Origin: Hemicordylus capensis
Taxonomy: Eukaryota; Chordata; Lepidosauria; Squamata; Cordylidae
Length of the DNA: 64,000 nt
Reading direction: 5' to 3'
NCBI RefSeq assembly: GCF_027244095.1
Contig: NC_069669.1
Span: 9,450,501-9,514,500 of the forward strand
Of the stretch, positions 9,981 to 19,640 are shown piece by piece. A model generated the notes under the pieces. That model saw only the letters and a list, made by a program, of their open reading frames with translations. It was not told the DNA's origin and did no database searches. The translations under genes and the position numbers were made by a program. The first letter of the stretch is position 1; every line of letters begins with the position of its first letter.

Positions 9981-10000
9981 ATTAATAATAATAATAACCA
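9555..10000 (+). mobile_element. LINE C-terminal remnant with microsatellites
   Basis: A (TTG)n run at about 9562-9588 precedes TTTACACAGTCAGACAGG ... TATTGACTGGTTTGTTTTAT, a motif repeated at 13.67 kb. A (TTA)n run follows at 9640-9680. The + frame from about 9681 then reads VVPIVVGALGAVPKGLEHHL and LQKATLLGRACILGQYL. This resembles the C-terminal end of a non-LTR retrotransposon polyprotein, possibly of the R4/Dong group, although that assignment is from memory. An (ATC)n run closes the segment. Confidence 0.5.
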
Positions 10001-10119
10001 ACACGATGCAGGCTCCAGAAAGCAACCGGATTAACTCCGAGAACCTTGGAAGCTTTTGGCAAGCCCTCACAGGGGATGCAGCTGTGGCCCCCTCTGACCT
10101 AGAAAAAAGCCATAACCCT

Positions 10120-11780
10120 GTAAATCCCCGGGTGTCGGGAAGCAGGGAGCGTGGATCCGCTTTAGGACCCAGAGCAGCAGCTGCAGCAGGCGTTGGGAGC
10201 AGGGAGAGAGAGAGAGAGAGAGAGGCTGCACACAAGGCAGGGAGGAAAGTGGCTGGGAGTCTCTCTCTCTCTCTCTCAGAGGAGATTCACACACAGGCAG
10301 AACAAAAGGGCGCAGGCAGGCTGCCAGCCTTTCAGGCATCCAGGGTGGGCAGGGGAGGGAGGGACCCTCCTTGGCGTCCCCCCTTGGCAAGGTGCGTGTG
10401 TGCCCCCCTCACCGCGCCCTTTGCACACACCCCCCCCCGCCCGCATCCCCCCACCCATCCCTCTGTTGCAATGCTGACTGCGTCTGCCACCGGCTGGCAC
10501 TGGAGGCTGCGACAATGGAGCTGGCGGTGAAGCGGTCGCCGCCGCCTGCTCCTGCTCGCCGCCGGGGCTGGTGCAGAGCCGCGGGAGGCAACCTCTGAGC
10601 AGCCTGCGGCTCGCGTCGCCGGAGGAGCCGTTCCCCCCCCCCCCCGCCCGCCGGAGCGCCAGAGAGGACATGAGGACGAGACCCCCCCTAAAGGCAGGTG
10701 TGTGCTTGCAGGGCGCGTGCATCTTTTGGTGCATGGGGAGGGAAGGGGCTGCAAAGGGGGTTGGGGGCGCTCCCTGCGGGGGGGGGGGAGTCTCCGCTGC
10801 ACAGAGCGCCCTCCCCCCCCCACGCTCCGCCACGCTTGTTGGGGAGGGGGCGTCTAGAGGAAGAAAGGATGCCTGCCTGCCTGTGCAGTGAGGCAGCAGC
10901 AGGTGAGAGATTTCGGCGCGAGGGGGGGGGGGGCGGCGGCGGCGGAAGAAAGCTGGATCGTGCATGTGTGTGTATGTGTGTCGGGGGGGGAGGGGGCGCC
11001 CTCCAAGGGCATCCGCACGTGCAGCCGGGGAGGAAGGCGCTCCGGGGCGCTTGCCCAAAGGCGATTTGGCGTCCGAGAGAGGTGTCTTTTGGCAAGTGGC
11101 AAGGGGAGGGCCCCCCCTGGACGCCTCGCGTGGCGAGTGCGGCTAGAACAATGAGCTGCCTCCCCTCCCCTCCCCCCCCCCACCCCGCGCGCGCCCCAAT
11201 CCGCCGGCCACTTGCCACCTGCAGCGGGGATCGAAGGCGCGGCGCCACAGTCATGCAACCGGGCGGGGAGAGCTGTGTGGGGAGGGGCGCGCATGCATTG
11301 TTCGCAGGGGCGCCAGCCCGCACAAGGTCAGGCGGGGTGGGGGCTTGGAGCACCCCGCTGATGTGCATGCAAGGAGGGGGGGCTGGATCCCCCCGGGAAA
11401 AAGCCCACCCCCCCCCCCTACACACAGGGTTCCTAGGTTTCCTCGCTGTCTTCCAGATTTTTGCCTGGGTCTCTTCTTCCCCTCCTCCCTCATTCCACCC
11501 CTCTTTGATCTGCGGCCATGCAGGACTCCATCCCCCCTCCTATTCCACCCCCCCCCCACTATGGGTACCTCCCCACCCCCATGGGTATATCTCTGTGAAC
11601 CGGCTTCCCGCTTGGGGGCAGAGACAGACAGGGAGGAGATGGGCATGGACTCAGCCAGGGAGGGGCCAAGGCTTCTTTTATTAAATCAATGGCCCACTGA
11701 ATCCTCCCCCCCGCCCCCGGTCACCCTGCCAAGCCCACCTGCTTTGAGGGGCTCCTGTGACTGGATGGGTCTTTAGTGGG
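10120..11780 (+). promoter_or_regulatory. CpG island; candidate SBK1 promoter and exon 1
   Basis: CpG dinucleotides and GC content rise sharply here and nowhere else on this scale (for example 10500-10640 and 11170-11260). No TATA box or convincing coding frame is visible, which fits a CpG-island promoter. A consensus donor (CAGCAG followed by GTGAGAG, exon end 10902) could close a non-coding first exon. SBK1 begins coding in an exon whose acceptor is at 33304-33305, so an upstream non-coding exon is required. The nearest CpG island in the right orientation is this one. The link to SBK1 is inference. Confidence 0.5.
10203..10280. repeat. (GA)n and (TC)n pair
   Basis: A GA run of about 22 bases and a TC run of about 20 bases are separated by about 35 bases. 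The two could pair as a stem. Confidence 0.85.
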
Positions 11781-12714
11781 GCTTGGGCGGATGGTTGTGA
11801 TTTGGGATCTGTCACAGCCCCCCTTTGGTGTGTCTTCTTCCTCTCCTAACGTGCAGAGGGGCCCAGGGGTGGGGCAGAAAGGCTGGGTGGGAGGGAGGTT
11901 TAAAATCTAAATGGTAACCCCCCCCCCGCAATTACATTTCCCCATGTCGCTTGTGTTTGTGTGTTCCAAGAATCCTTTGTTGGGGTAGATTGCTCCGGGG
12001 AACAACCCCAACAGAAACACCTTGCTTCCCCCCCAAAAAACACCGCTCCAGTTCCGTTCCCCCTCTGCAATGCACACAATATATGTGTCCCGGATCTGGT
12101 CCTCTGTACAAGGCAGGACTCTGCTGAGGCCTGAGAGGTCTGCCCCACAGGGTCTTGCGTCTTCAAACGCCCCCCCCCCCCCCCCCGCCCAAGATCTCAG
12201 CAACACGCTTGTTGCCTGCCTTGCTTCATAGACAATCAGCCAAGGGTTTCCCCAACTAGAGGAAAAAGTTTGACAAACCCTAGCTGGGTGGGAAAGATCC
12301 CCTTTGTCAGAGACAGAGGGATAGCTCGCCTAGAGGTGCCAGAGAGGGTGGGATTCAGGCCTGTGGTCCTTCTCTTTGCTTCTGGCACCTGACGGAGAGG
12401 GTGTGGGTGACCTACAAGGACAGAGTTAGATTAGAGCCAAGGAGGGCAGTGGGGCAGTGAGATCCCTAACCAATTGTGGGTTGCCATAGCATATTCCTGA
12501 GCCCATGACTGCTTGGAATATCACACAGTGGCGGTCACCAAGTGTCATCTCCCTCTTGGTTTTGGGGAAGAGCAGGTCATCTGCTGAATAAATGTATTGG
12601 CCCCCCTCGATTATTCAGATCCGCTGGCTTCTTGGATTCCACTTCTCTCGGGTGATGGATGACTGTAGAACACGTTCCGATTCCAGACAGATAGGAGGAG
12701 AGCTTGTCTCTCGT
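11781..12714. other. No gene seen; flank of the CpG island
   Basis: CpG density falls away after about 11.8 kb. A C-run of about 18 lies at 12169-12186. No transposon was recognised. Confidence 0.5.
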
Positions 12715-13190
12715 GCGGGGAGGAGAGCTGGTCTCGTGGCAGCGAGCAGGAATTGTTCCCTTTGCTAAGCAGGGCCCGCCTTGGTTTGCATTTGGATGGG
12801 AGACTACTGTACATATGACCTCGGTCAGAGACTCCCCTTAGGGGATGGGGGCACAGCTCAGTGGAAGGGCATCTCCATGTTTGCATGCAGAAGGTCCCAG
12901 ATTTACTCCCTGGAATCTCCCGGTAGGGCTGAGAGAGACTCCTGCCTGAAATCTTGGAGAGCTGTTGTCAGTCAGTGTAGACCAGGAATTCTCAACGTTG
13001 GGTCTCTAGATGTTATTGGACTTCAACTCCCATAATCCCCAGCCCCAGTGGACTTTTGGTTGGGGATTATGGGAGTTGAAGTCCAATAACCTCTGGAGAC
13101 CCAACCTTGAGAATCCCTGGTGTAGACAATGCTGAGCTAGATGGACCAGTGGTCTGACTCGGTATATGGCAGCTTCTTATGTTCTTATGG
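12715..13190 (+). mobile_element. Composite 5S/tRNA SINE, split by a MITE
   Basis: The 5S-like part (TTTGCTAAGCAGGGCCCGCC, GGATGGGAGAC), the tRNA-like part (CACAGCTCAGTGGAAGGGCA) and the tail (CTGACTCGGTATATGGCAGC) are all present. The body is interrupted at 12983-13119 by a hAT-like MITE, so the SINE is the older insertion. Confidence 0.85.
12983..13119. mobile_element. hAT-like MITE with 8-bp target duplication
   Basis: A 137-bp palindromic element starting CAGGAATTCTCAACGTTGGG and ending CCAACCTTGAGAATCCCTG. Both sides carry the exact 8-bp duplication GTGTAGAC (12975-12982 and 13120-13127). Eight-base duplications and CAG...CTG ends are the hallmark of hAT transposons. There is no coding capacity, so it was moved by an element elsewhere. 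Confidence 0.9.
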
Positions 13191-13194
13191 TATG

Positions 13195-13714
13195 CTAGAT
13201 GCATTCTCCGAAATGCTAGGGCTTGGATACAAGCCCCCGCCCCCCTTGGTGTTGCCTGCCTTCTTTGTGTGTGCCTGTTCTTCAGAGGACTACCCACAAC
13301 CCCCAGGTTGTTACTAGTTCCATCTTTGAATGTCTTGATTGATGTTGGATTGGGGAGGTGGGATTTCAGGACCACCTTTTCCTGTGCTGATCGTGAGGTT
13401 GATATGGAGCTTGCCTGTGCCGTGGGTTTCTTTGGTTCTTCTGCAGGTCAAGGCGCCCTTATGTTGGAGGGCAACAGCCCTTTGCAGACCGAGTTTATGT
13501 AATGGGAAAGAGCCCAGATGCAAAAAGGGCAGAGTGTTCGTTTAGGCCGCTAAACTATGAACTTAGGTCACTACACAACATCTTGCACTGTTCCCAAAAG
13601 AACAATTTGTTATGGGGCAGCTAACAAATAAAGTTTGACTAACTAACTAACTAATTTTATTATTATTTCTTGTTTATACAGTCAAACAGGTGTTATTGAC
13701 TGGTTTGTTTTATC

Positions 13715-13755
<41 letters not shown>
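13195..13755. other. Unique sequence, then LINE-like 3-prime end
   Basis: The sequence 13195-13540 shows no gene or family. From about 13560 it reads AACAATTTGTTATGGGGCAG and AATAAAGTTTGACTAACTAA, which looks like a non-LTR tail with tandem AACT units. This is followed by the TTTATACAGTCAAACAGGTG motif shared with 9.59 kb and a (TTA)n run at 13716-13755. Confidence 0.4.
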
Positions 13756-13756
<1 letters not shown>

Positions 13757-13859
13757 TGCCTTGCAGTGATGGCCCATTCATAGGGCTGTGTGTCTTCTGT
13801 AGTTCAAGAAGATCAAAATCCTGTGCAGAGGGATCTCAGATTCTGTGCCAAGAAATGTT

Positions 13860-14580
13860 GGATTCTGCAACCAGTATGCATGATTAATCAAATGAAGGGA
13901 TTTGCATATGGCTCTTGCTTTGCACAACTTATCCCGCAGTCTTAAAACTCTTCTGCCGTAATCTTATTCTTCTGCATTCTGCTGGTCATTCTGCAATTTA
14001 ATTCTCCGGCGTGCTGCAGTTTATTCTGCATTTTTTTCTTTTGCACCCTGTGAGTTGTTTTGCCATTTTTCTTCCGCATTCTGTGGGTTATTCTGCAATT
14101 TCCTCTCCTGCATTCTGCGAGTTATTCTGCCATTTTTGCGGCATGTGCTTTTTGCTAAGAAGACAATAACATAAGCTAAAACTGTCTGTTGTAAATAGCC
14201 ACTACCTTTTATCCCCAATCATTCTAGAACTTCATGCTGGATTTTGGAGGTGGTCTTGGTTTTTTGGACCTCTTTTTAGCATCTGGTTGCAGGAAGCTCT
14301 TATTTCCTTCAAATCCCTCCCCAAGACTCACCTTCTCTATGATGCCTTTGGCACAACCCCTTTATCTCAATCCAGTACTGGGGCAAAGTCTATGTGTATA
14401 TTCTTCCCCCATGTATCTCTGTCTCTATTTACCTCCACTCCTTCTGATTCTGGTGAAAACAGAGTCACATGCAGGGGGACCATGAAAATCCCAAAAAATC
14501 TTGTTCGCCCTGGCTTGATCACACAATCCTTCTCATATGCTTCACGCTGGATGGGAGAAGAGACAGGAAAAGAGGTGGTT
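13860..14580. other. No gene seen
   Basis: At 13960-14140 a loose repeat of TTCTGCATTCTG and GGGTTATTCTGCA units recurs about seven times, apparently an ageing minisatellite of roughly 25-35 bp. The rest (14230-14480) is T/C-rich and could be an old LINE 3-prime fragment, but no match is certain. Confidence 0.4.
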
Positions 14581-14903
14581 TAAGAACATAAGAACAGCCC
14601 TGCTGGATCAGGCCCAAAGCCCATCTAGTCCAGCATCCTGTTTCACACAGTGGCCCACCAGATGCCTCTGGGATGCCCCCCACAGGCAAGAGGTGTGTGC
14701 ATGCCCTCTCTCCGGCTGTGCCTCCCCTGCAACTGGTATTCGGAGGCATCTTGCCTTGGAGGCTGGAGGTGGCCTATAGCCACCAGTCTAGTAGCCATTG
14801 ATAGACCTGATTTGGTGACTTTGTCCAAGCCCCTTTTAATGCCATCCAATCTAGTGGCCATCACCACATCCCTTGGCAGAGAATTCCATAGATTAATTAT
14901 GCA

Positions 14904-15122
14904 AGAGCCCCTGGTGGCACAGTGGTAAAACTGCTGCCCTGTAACCAGAAGGTTACAAGTTCGATCCTGACCAGGGGCTCAAGGTTGACTCAGCCTTCCA
15001 TCCTTCCGAGGTCGGTAAAATGAGTACCCAGAATGTTGGGGGCAATATGCTAAATCATTGTAAACCGCTTAGAGAGCTCTGGCTATAGAGCGGTATATAA
15101 ATGTAAGTGCTATTGCTATTGC
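14904..15122 (+). mobile_element. tRNA-derived SINE nested in CR1
   Basis: The head GTGGCACAGTGGTAAAACTG ... AAGTTCGATCCTGACC has tRNA-like A and B boxes. The tail reads GTAAACCGCTTAGAGAGC ... GCGGTATATAAATG with a GCTATT tail repeat. It is bounded by an exact 10-bp duplication of CR1 sequence, TAATTATGCA, at 14894-14903 and 15123-15132. This is a third tRNA SINE family in the window and appears once. Confidence 0.85.
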
Positions 15123-15212
15123 TAATTATGCACTATGTGAAAAAGTGCTTCCTTTTGTTTGTCCTAAATTTCCCGGCCTTCAGTTTCATGGGATGACCCC
15201 TGGTTTTAGTGA

Positions 15213-15520
15213 GGGAGGAAAGCTGGTCTTGTGGTAGCCAGCATGACTTGTCCCCTTAGCTAAGCAGGGTCCACCCTGGATGCATATGAATGGGAGACTA
15301 GAAATGTGAGCACTGTGAGATATTCTCCTTAGGGGGATGGAGCCGCTCTGGGAAGAGCATCTAGGCTCCAAGTTCCTTCCCTGGCAGCATCTCCAAGATA
15401 GGGCTGAGAGAGATTCTTGCCTGCCACCTTGGAGAAGCCGCTGCCAGTCTGTGTAGACAATCCTGAGCTAGCTGGACCAATGATCTGACTCAGTATATGG
15501 CAGCATCCTATGTTCCTAGT
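15213..15520 (+). mobile_element. Composite 5S/tRNA SINE nested in CR1
   Basis: Starts near GAGGAAAGCTGGTCTTGTGG, with the 5S-like CTTAGCTAAGCAGGGTCC and the degenerate tRNA-like CCGCTCTGGGAAGAGCATCT. The tail is CAGTATATGGCAGCATCC. The CR1 motif TAGTG is found on both sides, suggesting a short or eroded duplication. Confidence 0.85.
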
Positions 15521-15887
15521 GTTGTGAGAGAGGGAGAAAAATTCTCTCTTTCCATTCTCTCTACTCCCTGCATAATTTTATACACCTCTATCATGTCTCT
15601 CTTTTCCAAACCAGAGAGCCTCAGATGCTGTAACCTTGCCTCATAAGGAATGCTTGAGGCACGGTAAGGAATAGGATTACCTGACAGGTCCTAGGAATGA
15701 AAGGCCATTCTTTTTGTAGCTTTTAGGAATGATTTGGGGAGGTGAACGGAGACACCGCAGGCCTTTAGAATGAAGAGCAGATACAACAGACAGAAAGGGC
15801 TTAGTGGTGGAAGAATGGGGCACGTCTTGTGGCCTTTAGGATGAAGGGCATCCAAGGAAGATTGCCTTTCCTGTGCTGGGGGAAGCA

Positions 15888-16080
15888 GGGTGGGGCCCCA
15901 GCTCAATGACAGAACACCTGCTCTGCATGTGGAAGGTCCCACGTTCAATCCCTGGCAGCATCTCCAGGTAAGCCTGTAAAAGATCTCGGAGAGCTGCTGC
16001 CGGTCAGTGCAGACGGTACTGAGCAAGATGGCCCAATGGCCTGACTCAACATAAGGCTGCTTGAGGCTCACCATACCTCC
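15888..16080 (+). mobile_element. tRNA-Ala-type SINE
   Basis: Contains CCCAGCTCAATGACAGAACA, CACGTTCAATCCCTGGCAGC and the tail CTGACTCAACATAAGGCTGC. The 5S part is missing. Confidence 0.8.
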
Positions 16081-16880
16081 CATTTAACAAAGCAGCCTCC
16101 AGCCCACGCCCTGGAAATTCACTGGCTGCCTTGGCATGTGATCCAGAGGTGCCCAGGTTCATAGGCTGTGCTCTTAACCAACTGCATGTGCGGTCTGTGA
16201 GAGTGCTGGAGAGAGCTCACTTGTCCTTAACCCAGGTATTCCCTGCCACTGCAAACCTTAGGAACGTGGCTAATGGGCATGTGAATGGGAGCCGGCTATT
16301 TTTAACTCAAGTGATACTCCCCAGAAATGTGACTGTTTAATTTGAATGATCTGGTTGGAAGCGTGTGTTCCAGTGAACAGCTGCTGTCTTAAAGATAGGC
16401 ATTATTGGTTGCCAATCACTATTTTTGCCCTAGAGGAACACAGCACTCAGACTTCCTCTTGGCGGGAGGTGGGGTGACGTTTCATCCGCCCGAAATGCGA
16501 AGACCATCATTTCATAAGAGCGTGAAGATTTGGATATGTGTCAGGGCTTTGACAAATCCCGGGTGCCAGGGTGTCATGGCACCTAGAAATTTAACCTTGG
16601 CACCTAGACTAGGCTATTCAGAGGTAGAGTTATTGAATAAAGTCTTTATTTCTCCCAGGCTGCCCTGGGATAGAGAGGAGCACATTTATCGCCCCCTCCC
16701 CCCACCGCACACAACATCCATCACCAAGTTTTGTAATTTTGTCAAGCATCCATTGTCTGGCTCCTAAATTTTGGGGCTGGCTCCAAGGTCCAAAGAAAGT
16801 CTGTCTGGTCCGGATATATGTGATATGAGTTGGTGTCATGACCTTAAAGACCTTTGACAAATCCCAAGTAGTGTGAGTAT
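16081..16880. other. No gene seen
   Basis: Intergenic or intronic sequence with no recognised family. No frame has protein-like features. Confidence 0.5.
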
Positions 16881-16881
16881 A

Positions 16882-16945
16882 GGAAGAACATAGGAGGCTG
16901 CCTTATACCAAGTCAGACCATTGGTCCATCTAGTTCAGTATAGGG
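16882..16945 (-). mobile_element. SINE tail fragment
   Basis: GAACATAGGAGGCTGCCTTA ... CCATTGGTCCATCTAGTTCA is the last 60 bases of the composite SINE in reverse. Confidence 0.8.
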
Positions 16946-17221
16946 TTGTGCCAATCATTTCAAGCTCGAAATGTCCCAACTCAAAATGGGCCATTTCAAG
17001 TGTTTCCAGCTCAAAAGAGAAAACCTGCAAACAAAGGGCCTGTTTTGAGCTCGGAATGGAATGACCCCATTCTGAGAATGTTTCGAGTGTTCTGAGCGCC
17101 ATTTTGGATGTCTGTTTTCCCCTTGCTGACTGGTTTTTGGCACTGGCTCCTGACTGGCTTGCCATCTCCTTGCTTCTTGGTTGGCTTGTTATCATACAAA
17201 TCAAGTTGATTTGTATATACA
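16946..17221. other. Possible hAT-like element, unassigned
   Basis: Begins TAGGGTTGTGCCAATCATTT right after the SINE fragment, which resembles the T/CAGGGATGTGCA ends of the hAT family at 18.8, 43.4 and 51.5 kb. The right end is not recognisable and no duplication was found. Internally, TTTCAAG, CTCGAAATG and similar words repeat in both orientations. Confidence 0.35.
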
Positions 17222-17445
17222 ATGCCTCCTAATGGGGCAGTGGGGAAATGACTGGATTAGCAAGCCAGAGCTGCCGATTCGAATCCCCGCTGGTATGTTT
17301 CCCAGACTATGGGAAACACCTATATCGGGCAGCACAGCAGCGATTTAGGAAGATGCTGAATGGCATCATCTCATACTGCGTGGGAGATGGCAATGGTCAA
17401 CCCCTCCTGTATTCTCCCAAAGACAACCACAGGGCTCTGTGGTCC
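17222..17445 (+). mobile_element. Sauria-type SINE, 3-prime truncated
   Basis: CTCCTAATGGGGCAGTGGGG, CCGATTCGAATCCCCGCTGG and ACAACCACAGGGCTCTGTGG are clear. The Bov-B tail is replaced by a (TG)n run at 17447-17472. Confidence 0.85.
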
Positions 17446-17472
17446 CGGGTGTGTGTGTGTGTATGTGTATGT

Positions 17473-18798
17473 GTTATACTACAATAGGATATACTACTCC
17501 TGAACCTGGAACCGCTAAACCTGCTCAACATCTCCTTGGAGCTGTCCGTGGTTCTGACCTGCTTCTTGCTCTCCGTTGGGGATGCCCATGATCTGATTCT
17601 TACCAGGGACTCTTGTCTCCACCCAGGCCCCTGCTGTAGCATGTTCCTGGTGGGTTCCTGATTCTTGTGTGTGGTTTCCAATGCTTCAACCTGGTGGGTT
17701 CCCAATTCTTGCAGGTGGGTTCCTGATTCTTGCGGGTGGGTTCCTGGTGGATTCCTGATTATTGCCTTAGCAACTCCTGACACCAGGCATCTACAAATCC
17801 ATTTGTCAGTTCGCCAGTGGCGAATGCCCCCAGCCCTCTGGTGAGCAGGACACGCAGCACCACCCAAATCTCCTCCCAGAGATATTTCCACTGCCATTTC
17901 TGAGAAGCTAGGAAACAGCAGGGATCCTTTCTGAGCAGGAAGAGAGGGCTCTCATGGCTCCTTACCAAGTGACAGAAGACCCGCTTCTCTCCTAAGCCCT
18001 CTGCCTGTGCGCCAGAAAAGGATCCGAGGGGTCTGGTGGCGACCACAGATAATTTCTAGCCAGCGAGCAGAGCCTAAATTTGGGGATCCCTGCTCGACAC
18101 TAGTCCTTTAAAAGAAGAAAGGGAAAACTACTTAGGAGGGCAGGAGCAGAGGTGGTTATCCCTTTGGAACCCACATGCCTTACGTTGTAGGATTTCCCAG
18201 CCAAATCCACAGAGCAGCTTTTATCGCCAACCCACTCTGGTTCCCACCTTTCCCCTCCCTATGAGGTCCCATTGGGTGGACAATGGACATGAACTCCTGG
18301 ACCTGTGACTAGCTGACTCCCAGCCCTGATGGCTGGCGGTGGAGTCCATCTCTGTCCCATCATAAAAACAGGGCAGGGATTCAGCACCCTGGAGAGCACC
18401 CATCGAGCAACTTGCTCCAACCAAGGCCAGAGCTGGACTGAGGCCTTAAATACCTTCAGGCTCAGACTGCCCCTCCCAGGTGCTGCCTCCCTGACTGGAG
18501 AGTAGGAAGATTTAAAGGGGCAGCCCTCTGGCCTGGAGTCTAGCATTCCTATGCTCCATCAAGTCCCTCCTGACATTGTTGGTGCTGTTATGCAGGCTTG
18601 GGAGGTGTGAGGCATGGAGTATAGAAGATGCCGGTGCATTGGGGGTTCAGGCTCTGTGTGTGTCAATTCCAGGGTCTGTAGTTCTGGCATCTCCCAGCTG
18701 CCAACCTCAGGACTGAGCCTGCTCTCGGGGTTTGGACGCAACTCTTCCAGCTCAGATGCGCCCCCTTCTTCAGAGTCAGGGCTGGGGTCATGACGATC
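17473..18798. other. No gene seen; short minisatellite inside
   Basis: At about 17645-17765 the unit GTGGGTTCCTGATTCTTG recurs imperfectly about six times. The surrounding sequence (17500-18060) is GC-balanced and unassigned. No splice-supported frame was seen. Confidence 0.45.
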
Positions 18799-19290
18799 AC
18801 AGGAAAGTAGAAAGCTGCCTTTAGGGATGTGCACGAATTGGGGGTCATGCACAGCTTCGGAGCCAAACTGATTCGAATGCGGTCTAAACCGGTTCGGCCC
18901 TGCCATGGTGAGGGGAGCAGTGAGTGGGATCTTTTAAAAGGAGGAGATCAGGACCTTAATTGCTGTGACGGCGCTCCCCTCAAGAAGGTGTGCATGATGC
19001 CGGGATGTTCATGGTGTCTGTGCATGTGTGAACTCCATGTGCATCCCAGTGCCTTAGACCTCGTCTGAACCGGTTCGGCTCTGAACCGGTTCATGAACTG
19101 AGGTTCATGCACATCGCTGGCTGCCTTATACTGCATCAGACTGTCGGTCCACCAACTCAGTATTGTCTACACTGACTGTCAGCGGCTCTGCAAAGTTTCG
19201 GGCAGAAGGCTTTTCTAGAGCGACCAGGAGATGCCAAGGATCGAACCTGGGTTGCAAAGCAGATGCTGTACCCCTGAGCTGTGGCTCCAG
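18799..19290 (-). mobile_element. tRNA-Ala-type SINE split by a hAT element
   Basis: The SINE tail complement (AGAAAGCTGCCTT) lies on the left. The rest (ATACTGCATCAGACTG ... AAAGCAGATGCTGTACCCCT) resumes after the hAT element at 18822-19119. Confidence 0.8.
18822..19119. mobile_element. hAT-type element, exact 8-bp duplication
   Basis: A 298-bp element beginning TAGGGATGTGCACGAA and ending TTCATGCACATCGCTG. The inverted ends share GATGTGCA. The exact duplication GCTGCCTT lies at 18814-18821 and 19120-19127. AACCGGTTC motifs sit near both ends. It has no coding frame and is non-autonomous. Confidence 0.9.
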
Positions 19291-19299
19291 CCTCAACCA

Positions 19300-19640
19300 A
19301 CTGGAACACAGGAAGCGGCCTTCCACTGAGTCAGACCATGGGTCTGTCTAGCTCAGTACTGTCTGCTCTGACTGGCAGCGGCTCTCCAAGGCTTCAGGCA
19401 GGAGTCTTTCTCAGCCCTTCCCGGAGATGCTGCCAGGGAGGGAACCTGGGACCTTCTGCATGCAAAGCAGATGCTCTTCCACTCAGCTATGGCCCCACCC
19501 TCTCAGGGGAATCTCTTACAGCAGACGGTGCTCACAAGTAGTTACCCACCCAATTGCAAACCAGGGCATACCCTGCTTAGCAAAGCAGATAATTCATGCT
19601 TGCTGCTGCAAGACCAGCCCTCCCCTCCGCAAGGAAGCCC
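19300..19640 (-). mobile_element. Composite 5S/tRNA SINE
   Basis: Tail complement CACAGGAAGCGGCCTTCCAC, intact B-box complement GGAACCTGGGACC and A-box complement CCACTCAGCTATGGCCCC. The 5S-like complement CCCTGCTTAGCAAAGCAG lies at the right. Confidence 0.85.

Larger units (their letters stand above)
14582..15668 (-). mobile_element. CR1 LINE 3-prime region with two nested SINEs
   Basis: Reads in antisense from TAAGAACATAAGAACAGCCC through CCATCACCACATCCCTTGGC and CATAATTTTATACACCTCTA to about 15668. Two SINEs split it: one at 14904-15122 and one at 15213-15520. The CR1 sequence resumes in register after each. The copy is 5-prime truncated and carries no ORF2. Confidence 0.85.

Noticed and set aside
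10276-11684. Long open frames in the CpG island (up to 328 codons)
   Set aside because: High GC content depletes stop codons in all frames. Proteins are Pro/Gly/Arg-rich with no motif, and no frame is framed by splice sites.
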